DNA from: Paracoccus isoporae
GTDB taxonomy: Bacteria > Pseudomonadota > Alphaproteobacteria > Rhodobacterales > Rhodobacteraceae
Length of the DNA: 64,000 bases
Direction: 5' to 3'
NCBI RefSeq assembly: GCF_900101865.1
Contig: NZ_FNAH01000001.1
Span: 680,192-744,191 of the forward strand
Positions 17,485 through 25,663 of this stretch are shown here, in pieces. Both the position numbers and the translations under genes were made by a program. Each line of letters opens with the position of its first letter. The first letter of the stretch is position 1. The notes below the pieces were generated by a model. The model did not search any database, was not told where the DNA came from, and saw only the letters and a program-made list of their open reading frames with translations.

Positions 17485-19140
17485 ATGACGACATTTCGCA
17501 CCGCTACGGCAATCGGCATCATCCTGGCCGCGACGCCGGCACTGGCGCAGGTGACGCCGCAATCCGCCTGGGATCAGCTCAGCAGCTATTACGAGACGCT
17601 GGGGCTGGAGGTGGAAACCTCGTCGGTCGACGAGTCCGGCGACACGGTGACGGTGAACGATCTGGTCCTGCGCCAGACTTCGGACGATGCCGAGCTGATG
17701 CTGGATTTCGGCCAGCTCACGCTGAGCGCGAATGGCGATGACAGCGTGTCGATTGACCTGCAGGACGAGGCCAGCGGAGAGATGATCTATGACCGCAGCG
17801 AGGACGCCGCATCCGCAGATGACGGGGCCGAGACGGATGGCTCCGGCAGCGAGGCGGATGAGATGCCCGAAGCGGAAAGCAGCGACGGCGTCGAGACGGA
17901 TGCCGCGAGCGAAGCGATGTCCGGCAGCGATGGCGAGGAGATGGCAGATGAGCCCGCCGCAATGCCCGAGCGCATCACCTTCACCATGCGCATGCCCGGA
18001 GAGACCATGACCGTCCGCGAGGAGGGCGGCGACAGCGTTTACGATTACACCTTCCCGACCTTCGACGTGCTGCTGGACGGGGTCGAGATGACCGACGGCA
18101 CGTCGCTCAGTGAGCTGGGGCGGCTGACCTTCACCGACCTCGTCGGCACGGATCGTTTCGCCAATGAAGGCGGCACGGATGTGCGCCAGACCGGCACTGT
18201 CGCGTCGATGGAGTTGGCCTTCGACATCGCGCAGCAGGACGGGTCCGCCGTCGGCAATGTCACGGTCAACGGGTTGGGCTTCGAGAGTGCCACGAGGATC
18301 CCGGAAGGGGTCGCGCTCGATGCAGAATTCTCCGACGGTGACCTGGAAGGAGTGGCGATCTCGGGCGAGATGACGGCGGATGCGCTCACGGCGCAGATGG
18401 ATTTCGACGGGCTGAACGAAGAGGGTGAGGCCGTTCAAACCGCGCTCGGGTCCGACGTGGACGGTCTGAACCTGACCTTCGCCCTGGACGATGAACGGCT
18501 GAGCTATGGCGGTGGCTCGGGCACATCGACCGTGGACATGACCCTGCCGAACCTGCCTGCACCGGTCGGCTACAGCACCGAAAGCGCCAGCTTCAATCTG
18601 GACATGCCGATGGCCGCCGACCCGGAGCCGCAGGAATTCACCGTGGACTACGATGTCTCCGGTCTGACCCTGACCGACTCCGTCTGGGCAATGTTCGATC
18701 CGCAGAACGCCCTGCCCCGCGATCCGGCATCGCTGGCCGTCAAGCTGAACGGTCTGGCGACGCTGGATGTCGGCTTCATGGACAGCGAGGCGATGTCGGA
18801 TCCCGAAACTGCGCCCGGCAGCTTCGATGAGCTGAATATCGAGGAGGTGTCCGTGTCCGCCCTGGGGGCGAGCGTGAATGCCTCCGGCCAGCTCGAGTCG
18901 CCCGAGGGGGGCGATCTCTCCACCCCGGTCGGCACGATCAGCGGCCGGATCGAGGGCGCGAATGCGCTGATCGACATGCTAGGCGAGGCCGGGTTCATCC
19001 CGCAGGAGCAGATGATGGGCGTCCGCATGATGCTGACCATGTTCGCAAAGCCGGACCCGGAGAACGAGGATGTGCTGACCTCCGAGTTCGAGTTCCGCAA
19101 CGGCGGTGAAATCTACGCCAACGGACAGCGGGTCAAGTAA
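17485..19140 (+). CDS. DUF2125 domain periplasmic protein
   Basis: A 551-residue exported protein. The first 21 residues are a classic signal peptide ending ALA-Q. The rest is acidic and beta-rich, with alternating polar/hydrophobic stretches (LEVETSSVDESGDTVTVNDL), as in DUF2125 proteins of Rhodobacterales; function is unknown. Residues about 95-155 form a low-complexity acidic insert (D, E, S, A, G, M only) that interrupts the domain and is probably a flexible loop. The C-terminus (LTSEFEFRNGGEIYANGQRVK) is conserved in this family. It stands alone between a terminator and a hairpin. An AsmA-like or lipid-binding fold is a guess from its beta-rich pattern only. Confidence 0.75.
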   Translation: MTTFRTATAIGIILAATPALAQVTPQSAWDQLSSYYETLGLEVETSSVDESGDTVTVNDLVLRQTSDDAELMLDFGQLTLSANGDDSVSIDLQDEASGEMIYDRSEDAASADDGAETDGSGSEADEMPEAESSDGVETDAASEAMSGSDGEEMADEPAAMPERITFTMRMPGETMTVREEGGDSVYDYTFPTFDVLLDGVEMTDGTSLSELGRLTFTDLVGTDRFANEGGTDVRQTGTVASMELAFDIAQQDGSAVGNVTVNGLGFESATRIPEGVALDAEFSDGDLEGVAISGEMTADALTAQMDFDGLNEEGEAVQTALGSDVDGLNLTFALDDERLSYGGGSGTSTVDMTLPNLPAPVGYSTESASFNLDMPMAADPEPQEFTVDYDVSGLTLTDSVWAMFDPQNALPRDPASLAVKLNGLATLDVGFMDSEAMSDPETAPGSFDELNIEEVSVSALGASVNASGQLESPEGGDLSTPVGTISGRIEGANALIDMLGEAGFIPQEQMMGVRMMLTMFAKPDPENEDVLTSEFEFRNGGEIYANGQRVK

Positions 19141-19163
19141 CACCGGCTGACAGCAATGATGAC

Positions 19164-19189
19164 GGGCCGCCCCGAATAACGGGCGGCCC
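19164..19189. terminator. GC-rich hairpin, possible terminator
   Basis: GGGCCGCCC and GGGCGGCCC form a perfect nine-pair stem with an eight-base loop 24 bases after the DUF2125 gene. There is no run of T on either side, so it may be a Rho-assisted end or an mRNA-stabilising hairpin. Confidence 0.5.
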
Positions 19190-19272
19190 GGCCATTATCA
19201 GGTTGCGTCTGCGGGCGATTGGACGTTTTTTGGCTGGACCCGTTCGCCCGCCGCTGACCAAGCAGGTTCTCC

Positions 19273-20610
19273 ATGCTCGAAGCCCTCACCCATGCCATGC
19301 TCAAGGCCGCGCGCGACGCCGGTGCCGATGATGCCGAGGCATTGGCGATCCGCGCCGCGGCGACTGGCATCGACATCAGGGGCGGCCGGCTGGAACATGC
19401 CGAGCGTGCGGAGGCGGTCGAGATCGGGCTGCGGGTTCTGGTCGGCGGGCGGCAGGCCAGCGTGTCGGGCGCCGATCACAGCCAGGACAGCATCGAGGTG
19501 ATGGCGCGGCGCGCGGTGGCGATGGCGCGGTCGGGTCCGGTCGATGACAGCATCGGGCTGGCCGATCCCGATCAGCTTGCGCGCGATCTGGACGCCACCT
19601 CGCTGGAGCTGTTCGATCCCGGCGCAGAGCCCGATCCCGCGACGCTGGAGGAGCGTGCCTTGCGTGCGGAGCAATCGGCGCTCGGCGTTTCCGGCGTGGC
19701 CACGGTCGAATCCGCCAATGCCAGCTATTCGCGGCGGCAAAGCTGGATGGCGCTCAGCAACGGGTTCGAGGGCGGACACCGCCGCAGCCAGTTCTCCACA
19801 AGCTGCACCGCGATCAGCGGCACCGGCCGCGACATGGAGCGCGATCACGCAGGCGAGGGGCGGATCTGGGACGAGGACATGCCGACACCGGAGGAGATCG
19901 GCCAGCTTGCGGCGGAACGCGCCGTGTCACGCGCCGGTGCCCGCAAACCGCCCACCGGCGCCTTTCCGATCCTGTATGACGAGCGCATCTCCTCGGGGCT
20001 GATCGGGCATCTTCTGGGCGCGGTGAACGGTGCTGCCATCGTGCGCGGGTCAAGCTGGCTCAGGGATGCGATGGGCATGCAGGTTCTGCCGGGCGGGATC
20101 ACCCTGCGCGAGGATCCGCATCTGCGGCGCATGTCCTCGTCGCGCGTGTTCGATGCCGAGGGGCTGGCCACCGCTCCGCGCGACATCGTGCGCGACGGCA
20201 TGCTGCAGGGATGGACGCTGGATCTGGCCACGGCGCGCAAGCTGGGGCTGGTCAGCACGGCAAGCGCGGTGCGCGGGCTGGGATCGGCACCGGCGCCGGG
20301 CAATTCCAACATCGTGATGACCGAAGGCGCGCGCAGCCGTGACGAGCTGATCGCGGATATGGGCAGGGGGCTGCTGGTGACATCGCTTCTGGGCAGCAGC
20401 ATCAACGCGACCACCGGCGATTACTCGCGCGGGGCGGCGGGGTTCTGGGTCGAGAACGGGCAGATCAGCCATCCGGTGAATGAATGCACCATTGCCGGAA
20501 ATCTGCGCGACATGCTGTTGCGCCTCACACCGGCCAATGACGCGCGGGACTGGCGGTCGGTACGGGTGCCGAGCCTTCTGGTCGAAGGGATGACGGTTGC
20601 CGGGGCGTAG
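19273..20610 (+). CDS. pmbA: Metalloprotease subunit PmbA/TldE
   Basis: TldD/PmbA (TldE) heterodimers are zinc proteases that trim unfolded peptides, process microcin/RiPP leaders and degrade the CcdA antitoxin. The 445-residue product has the N-terminal domain (DAEALAIRAAATGIDIRGGRLE) and the C-terminal barrel with GSAPAPGNSNIVM, LLGSSINATTGDYSRGAAGFWVENG (split here across two stretches) and HPVNECTIAGNL. No HExxxH zinc motif is present, which is expected for PmbA, since TldD supplies the zinc site. tldD is not in the window. The cysQ-like gene starts inside its last codons. Confidence 0.92.
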   Translation: MLEALTHAMLKAARDAGADDAEALAIRAAATGIDIRGGRLEHAERAEAVEIGLRVLVGGRQASVSGADHSQDSIEVMARRAVAMARSGPVDDSIGLADPDQLARDLDATSLELFDPGAEPDPATLEERALRAEQSALGVSGVATVESANASYSRRQSWMALSNGFEGGHRRSQFSTSCTAISGTGRDMERDHAGEGRIWDEDMPTPEEIGQLAAERAVSRAGARKPPTGAFPILYDERISSGLIGHLLGAVNGAAIVRGSSWLRDAMGMQVLPGGITLREDPHLRRMSSSRVFDAEGLATAPRDIVRDGMLQGWTLDLATARKLGLVSTASAVRGLGSAPAPGNSNIVMTEGARSRDELIADMGRGLLVTSLLGSSINATTGDYSRGAAGFWVENGQISHPVNECTIAGNLRDMLLRLTPANDARDWRSVRVPSLLVEGMTVAGA

Positions 20611-21403
20611 CGACATCGATCTGCTCATCGCCGCGGCGCATGGTTCCGGCAAGATCGCCCGCCGCTACTGGCGGCGAGAGCCCCGGATCTGGGACAAGGG
20701 CGGTGGTGCCGGCCCGGTGACGGAGGCCGATCTGGCCGTGAACGACTACCTGATCGACCGTTTACTGAAAGCGCGACCGGATTACGGCTGGCTGTCCGAG
20801 GAGAGCGAGGATGGCCCGGCGCGGCTGGATGCGGAACATTGCTTCGTCGTCGATCCGATCGACGGCACCCGCGCCTTCATCGACGGGCAGCCGGGCTATT
20901 CGCATTCGCTTGCCGTGCTGCGCGGCGACCGCGTCGTGGCCGGTGTGGTATATCTGCCGGAGATGGGGTTGACCTATGCCGCCACCGAGGACGGCCCCGC
21001 CAAGCTGAATGGCGAGGTGATCGCCGCCAGCGAGACGGATCTGGCGGATGCGGATATCCTGATGTCCAAGGCGGCGCTGAAGCCGGAACACTGGAAAGGC
21101 GGCACCCCGCCCGAGTTCACGCGCAGCTTTCGCCCCTCGCTTGCCTGGCGGCTGTGCCTGGTGGCGGAGGGCCGGTTCGATGCGACCATGTCGCTGCGGC
21201 CCGCCTGGGAATGGGACATTGCCGCCGGAAGCCTGATCGCGGCGCGCGCGGGATGCACGGTCAGCAACATGCATGGCCGGGCCATGCGCTTCAACAGCCG
21301 CGCGGCGCAGGTCCCCGGTCTCATCATTGCCGGGCCGAAGCTGCATGGCCAGATTACCGAGCGGATGGCCCTCGCGCCCGGCGTCGGATCGTCCCGGCCC
21401 TGA
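20597..21403 (+). CDS. Inositol monophosphatase-family phosphatase (CysQ/HisN-like)
   Basis: Mg-dependent, Li-sensitive phosphatase fold. The 268-residue protein shows the metal-site series EESEDG, DPIDGTRAFIDG and WEWDIAAGSLIA, the three family signatures. It could be 3'(2'),5'-bisphosphate nucleotidase (CysQ), histidinol-phosphatase (HisN) or an inositol phosphatase; these cannot be separated from sequence alone, though CysQ is the most usual label for this length and neighbourhood. The only available start is TTG at 20597, because a stop precedes it in frame; it overlaps the pmbA end by 14 bases, so the two are likely co-translated. It converges on pqiC with three bases between the stops. 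Confidence 0.85.
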   Translation: MPGRSDIDLLIAAAHGSGKIARRYWRREPRIWDKGGGAGPVTEADLAVNDYLIDRLLKARPDYGWLSEESEDGPARLDAEHCFVVDPIDGTRAFIDGQPGYSHSLAVLRGDRVVAGVVYLPEMGLTYAATEDGPAKLNGEVIAASETDLADADILMSKAALKPEHWKGGTPPEFTRSFRPSLAWRLCLVAEGRFDATMSLRPAWEWDIAAGSLIAARAGCTVSNMHGRAMRFNSRAAQVPGLIIAGPKLHGQITERMALAPGVGSSRP

Positions 21404-21406
21404 AGA

Positions 21407-22051
21407 TCAGAACAGCGGCGGGAGATCCGCGAACGGATCGTCCGGGGCGGGCATGGTGGCCACGATCGTCGTTCCCGGCCCGCCCAGCGTGGCGATCTGC
21501 TCGGCCAGCAGGGTGACCGACTGCGAGGCGGCGGTCGCGATGGAGGCAGGGTTGTCCTGTTCTACCGGCACGGCGATATCGAAGGACCGGCTGTGATGCG
21601 ACCCCGCACCGCTGCCCTCGACCGACAGGAAATACCGCCCCTTCAGCCGGAAATATCCGTCATTCGCCGCGAGCGCCTTTTCCACCCGCACATCCAGCTT
21701 GTGCTGCGGCGGCGACGACAGCGGCCAGGGCTCCGCAATGACCGAGGCGCCGGACATTTCCGATATTGCCCGCGCCAGGGTGATGGTGAAGGCGCGTTGC
21801 GGCTCGTCCGCCCACAGCACGCCGGTATTCGACCGGATCGCCCCGTCCGGCCCCTGCCAGGCGATCTCGTCGCCGGAGGCGTAGCCGGGCAGCGACACCT
21901 CGCGCAGCTCGGTCGGGCCAAGTTGGTCGCCGGTGACTTGCTGCGATGGCGGCGGGTCGATCGGGTATCTGGCGGTGTCGGTGCCATCGCCGCAGGCGGC
22001 GAGGCCAAGGCCGATCACCGGAATGGTCAGGGCAAGAAGAAAACGCTGCAT
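21407..22051 (-). CDS. pqiC: PqiC-like outer-membrane lipoprotein (ABC transport auxiliary, DUF330)
   Basis: A 214-residue lipoprotein: signal peptide with lipobox LAAC (Cys at about residue 20), then a domain with TRYPIDPPP-type proline-rich start (ARYPIDPPPSQQV) and the family's central block WADEPQRAFTITLARAIS. PqiC of E. coli sits in the outer membrane and anchors the PqiB needle. It is the last gene of the leftward operon pqiA-pqiA-pqiB-pqiC, four bases after pqiB, which makes the role a strong inference. Confidence 0.85.
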   Translation of the reverse strand: MQRFLLALTIPVIGLGLAACGDGTDTARYPIDPPPSQQVTGDQLGPTELREVSLPGYASGDEIAWQGPDGAIRSNTGVLWADEPQRAFTITLARAISEMSGASVIAEPWPLSSPPQHKLDVRVEKALAANDGYFRLKGRYFLSVEGSGAGSHHSRSFDIAVPVEQDNPASIATAASQSVTLLAEQIATLGGPGTTIVATMPAPDDPFADLPPLF

Positions 22052-22055
22052 GTCA

Positions 22056-24101
22056 CTATCGTCCCAGAATGAAGGCCCGTGGATTGCGTTCGATGGTGCG
22101 CGAAAGCGATCCGAAAGCGGCCGCGGCGCGGGTCAGTTCGCGGATCATGGTGCGCGCGTCGTTGGTGAAGGCGCCATTCTCGCCATAGGTGGCGACCGCG
22201 GCTTCGGCCCGTGCCGCGAGACGCTGGAAGCGTTCGGACAATGCCGGCAGCGTCTCTGCCGCCTGCGCGACCTCGTCGGCGGCGACGCGGGCGGAATCCA
22301 GCGTCGCATTCAGGCTGCCCGCGGCATTGCCGTCGCGCAGATCGTTCAGAAGGCCCGACGCCGCTTCCAGCGTGTCGGAGAGGTTGCGCGGCAGTTGCTC
22401 GGCATCCTCGGTGCCCAGCATCGCCCGCAGATCCGCGAGGATTGCCGAGGCCTGCGCCGATATCTCGTCGAAGCGGAAATCCTCGATCGCCTCGGCGGCT
22501 TCGTCCATCTGCTCGACCATCTGCGGCACGTCGGCGGCGGCGAGTTGCACCGCCTCGGCCGCCTGCGCCGCCTCATCCAGCATCCGCGCCAGATTGGCCG
22601 CTGCGCCGGCATCGCGCAGCTCTCCGGTCATGGCCTGCACATCCGCCACCGCCAGGCGCGCCTCGTCCAGCGTCTCGCGCAGCGCGCCGGGTATGGCGCG
22701 GGTATCGGGCGAGGCGGCGAGCTGCGTGACCGCATCCATCATATTGGTCGCCGATTGCAGCAATTCCTCGAAATTCAGCCCGCCGAGTCGATCCATCAGC
22801 CCTTCGGCCGAGGCGCCGAGATCCGAGACTTCCGGCGGCAGGGACGGCATCACAGGATAGGGCTCGGCGTCGATATCGAGCGTGGCATCGCTCGCGCGTG
22901 GCTGTTCCAGAAGCTCGACCACCATGGAGGTGCCGAGGAAGCCGGACGAGGTGATGCGGCTGCGCAGCCCCGCCTCGACGCGGTCCTGCAAAAACTCCAG
23001 CATTTCCTCGCGCGTGCTGCTGGCGGGCACGCCAAGCCGGTCGGGCGCGATGACGAAGGTGATGCGCTGCAGGATCTGCTCATCCTCGGGGCGGGTCTCG
23101 TCGAAATCGACGCCGATTTCGGTGACGCGGCCGATCACCAGTCCGTCAAATGTCACATCGGCATTGGTCTGCAGCCCCGAGACATCGTTGCTGGCCAGCA
23201 TGGTCAGGCGAAGATCGCGGTCGCTGGACCCGAACAGGCTGGTCCGCGCGGTTTCCTCGTCCGGCTGGAGATCGAAGACATGGCCGGCTTCGACCGGCTG
23301 CCCGCCCGTGGCCATGGTCGAAAACGCCACGCCGCCCTGCACCAGCTTCGAAAGCGAATCCACGTTCAGGCTGAGGCCTTGCGCGCCGAGCGACACCGAG
23401 AACCCTGATGTGTCCCAGAACACGGTCGAGGTGGTCAGGCGTTGGTCATGCGGCGCCTCGATAAAGACATCCGCCAGCACCGTCTCGTCCTCCTCGGACA
23501 GATGCAGGTTCTGCATCCGGCCAACCTCCAGCCCGCGAAAGGTGACCGGCGCGCCTTCGGCCAGTCCCTTCGCGCCGGGCGAGGACAGGGTGATCCAGGT
23601 GCCCTCTCCCGAAAGCCGGGCGAGTGTCGGACGGTCCAGCCCGACGAACTCCGTCGCAGGCTCGCCCCGGTCCGCATCCCAGAACCCCTCGATGAAGACG
23701 CCGGACAGCACTGTGTCCAACCGCGAGATGCCCTGCGCGGACACCACCGGCCGCACGATCCAGAACTCCGCATCGGCGTCGATATAGGGCGTGACCTCCG
23801 GCTCGGTGCGGATATCCACCTCGACGCTGCGCAGATCGTCGGTGAAGCGCACGGCCTCGACCTCGCCCACGGTGATCTCGCGGAATTTCAGCGTGGTCTC
23901 GCCCGGAACAATGCCTGTCGCGTCGCGGAAGGTGACGGAGATCAGCTCTCCGCGGCCGGAATAGGCGTTCCAGGCCAGCCCGAGCGTGACGGCAAGCGCC
24001 AGGATCGGGACCAGCCAGATCAACGAAAAGCTGGCCCGTGCCGCCCGCGCGGCCGTGCGCCGGGCCGGGTGGGCAGGGCGAGGGGTGGTGTCGTCACTCA
24101 T
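22056..24101 (-). CDS. pqiB: PqiB-type MCE protein (intermembrane lipid transport)
   Basis: Inner-membrane-anchored MCE protein; E. coli PqiB forms stacked hexameric rings plus a coiled-coil needle that bridges the periplasm for lipid transfer. The 681-residue product has one N-terminal membrane helix (about 25-45), three MCE domains (about 50-140, 165-225 and 295-400), and a long alanine-rich, heptad-like helical tail (about 445-681). E. coli PqiB is about 546, so the tail is longer here. It starts six bases after pqiA2 and is followed closely by pqiC. Confidence 0.92.
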   Translation of the reverse strand: MSDDTTPRPAHPARRTAARAARASFSLIWLVPILALAVTLGLAWNAYSGRGELISVTFRDATGIVPGETTLKFREITVGEVEAVRFTDDLRSVEVDIRTEPEVTPYIDADAEFWIVRPVVSAQGISRLDTVLSGVFIEGFWDADRGEPATEFVGLDRPTLARLSGEGTWITLSSPGAKGLAEGAPVTFRGLEVGRMQNLHLSEEDETVLADVFIEAPHDQRLTTSTVFWDTSGFSVSLGAQGLSLNVDSLSKLVQGGVAFSTMATGGQPVEAGHVFDLQPDEETARTSLFGSSDRDLRLTMLASNDVSGLQTNADVTFDGLVIGRVTEIGVDFDETRPEDEQILQRITFVIAPDRLGVPASSTREEMLEFLQDRVEAGLRSRITSSGFLGTSMVVELLEQPRASDATLDIDAEPYPVMPSLPPEVSDLGASAEGLMDRLGGLNFEELLQSATNMMDAVTQLAASPDTRAIPGALRETLDEARLAVADVQAMTGELRDAGAAANLARMLDEAAQAAEAVQLAAADVPQMVEQMDEAAEAIEDFRFDEISAQASAILADLRAMLGTEDAEQLPRNLSDTLEAASGLLNDLRDGNAAGSLNATLDSARVAADEVAQAAETLPALSERFQRLAARAEAAVATYGENGAFTNDARTMIRELTRAAAAFGSLSRTIERNPRAFILGR

Positions 24102-24107
24102 AGAAAT

Positions 24108-24815
24108 CTATTCTTTCCGACGATGCAGCGGCAGGCCACGCCAAATCAGCCGCGGATCGAAACTTTGTGCAGAGAGCATTGTAAATGCAACAGACAGCGC
24201 AAAGGACGCAGCGGCAGGGCCCGGTTTGATCGACACGACAAAGCCGAGCTGCACCAGGGCCGAGAGGATGGCGACGACGAACACGTCGATCATCGACCAA
24301 CGCCCGATGAACTCCACGATCTCGTAGATATGCAAGCGGTTATGGGCATCCGCCTCGGTCGCGGGTTTTCCGGCCACCAGGGCCAGCCAGATGATGGCGA
24401 CGAACTTGCCGATCGGGACCATGACCGACGCCGCGAAGACGACGATTGCGATGAACCAGTCGCCGTGATTGGCAAGTTGCAGCACCCCGCCGATGATCGT
24501 CGCATCGCCGCCCCCGCCCAGACCGCCAAGCGATTGGGTGGTCATCATCGGCATGAGATTGGCGGGAATATAGAAGATCATCCCGGCGATCAGCCAGGCC
24601 CAGACCGCCTGCAGCCCGCGGCGATCCGGCGGGGTCAGCGGCGCCTGGCACCGCGCGCATTCCATTGCATCCTCGGGCCAGACCCGGCCGCAGCTTCTGC
24701 ATCCCAGCAGCCCGGCGCGATGCGCGGTCAGCAGGGCACTACTCCGACCCCCGCCGGTCGGGGCATCGTCGTTCGCGGTGTGCGGGGGCGGCATCGCTGC
24801 GGGATCGGCGCTCAT
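24108..24815 (-). CDS. pqiA: PqiA family integral membrane protein (second half)
   Basis: A 235-residue protein with a zinc-ribbon-like N-terminus (CRSCGRVWPEDAMECARC, two CxxC pairs) and four predicted membrane helices, including FYIPANLMPMM, the PqiA signature, and MIDVFVVAIL. In E. coli a single PqiA of about 417 residues carries two such modules; here they are two genes. The ATG at 24815 is preferred because it overlaps the upstream gene's stop (ATGA); the open frame further upstream is antisense-like filler within pqiA1. PqiA is thought to work with PqiB in lipid movement. Confidence 0.88.
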   Translation of the reverse strand: MSADPAAMPPPHTANDDAPTGGGRSSALLTAHRAGLLGCRSCGRVWPEDAMECARCQAPLTPPDRRGLQAVWAWLIAGMIFYIPANLMPMMTTQSLGGLGGGGDATIIGGVLQLANHGDWFIAIVVFAASVMVPIGKFVAIIWLALVAGKPATEADAHNRLHIYEIVEFIGRWSMIDVFVVAILSALVQLGFVVSIKPGPAAASFALSVAFTMLSAQSFDPRLIWRGLPLHRRKE

Positions 24816-25486
24816 GCCGGCTCGACCTGCTCGCGGCCATCGGTCGCCGCACCGCCATCCTCGATGGCGTCCCAGATCGTGGTCGAGCACATGAAGCTGC
24901 GATTGGCGAGGTTGACGAAGATCAGCGCGCAGAACGCCCAGAAGGCCGGCCCGAAGTTGATGGTCGCAAGCCCGCCGACCTTTACCATCGCGATGGCCGT
25001 GCCGATGATGAAGATCTCGGCCATCGACCAGGGCTTGAGCTGCTCGGTCAGCCGGAAGGCCCGGACGGCGTGGCGATAGGGCGGGCGCCGGCGCGCCAGC
25101 GGCCAGAGGGTATAGACCAGCAGGGCCGCCCTGAGCGCAGGCAGTGCCACGATCACACCCAGCAGCGCCACCGTCAGCGGCGCGATGACGCCTTCGGAGA
25201 AGGCCATCGCCACCCCGAAAAGCGAGGTGCCGTGCCCCATGCCGAGGCGCGAGATCTCCAGGAAGGGAAAGAAGATTGCCCCGAACATCAGCACCATCGT
25301 GGTGATGGCAAGCGCGATGATCTGGGTGAAGGCGCCCGATTGCGGCCGCGCTAGGATGCCGCCGCAGCGCACGCAGCGGGCGGTTTCGCCATAGGTCAGC
25401 TCTTCCTCGACATGCAGCGCATCGCAGCGCGGGCAGGCAATCAGCCCCTCGCCTGTCTGCAGGTCATATTCGCCCGGTCGCACCAT
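24812..25486 (-). CDS. pqiA: PqiA family integral membrane protein (first half)
   Basis: A 224-residue PqiA module: two CxxC pairs (CPRCDALH and CVRCGGIL) followed by four membrane helices with the family pieces FFPFLEISRLG and PWSMAEIFIIGTAIAMVK. It is the promoter-proximal gene of the pqi operon and divergent from the GMC oxidoreductase across 177 bases. The operon name comes from paraquat induction (SoxS) in enterobacteria; alphaproteobacteria lack that regulator, and no operator was recognised here. Confidence 0.88.
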   Translation of the reverse strand: MVRPGEYDLQTGEGLIACPRCDALHVEEELTYGETARCVRCGGILARPQSGAFTQIIALAITTMVLMFGAIFFPFLEISRLGMGHGTSLFGVAMAFSEGVIAPLTVALLGVIVALPALRAALLVYTLWPLARRRPPYRHAVRAFRLTEQLKPWSMAEIFIIGTAIAMVKVGGLATINFGPAFWAFCALIFVNLANRSFMCSTTIWDAIEDGGAATDGREQVEPA

Positions 25487-25663
25487 CCGCCTAAGATACG
25501 CGGGCCAAGGCCCGCATCAAGGCCGGAACGCAGGCAAAACGTGCAAGACTGCGTGACCGCGCCATTGGAGCGGTGGCTCCGGCCATGCCGAGAATGAACT
25601 GCGCGCGCGGGCGCTCTGGCGTTGTGCGGCGATCTGCGGGATGCTGCCCGGCGGGAGGAAGGC

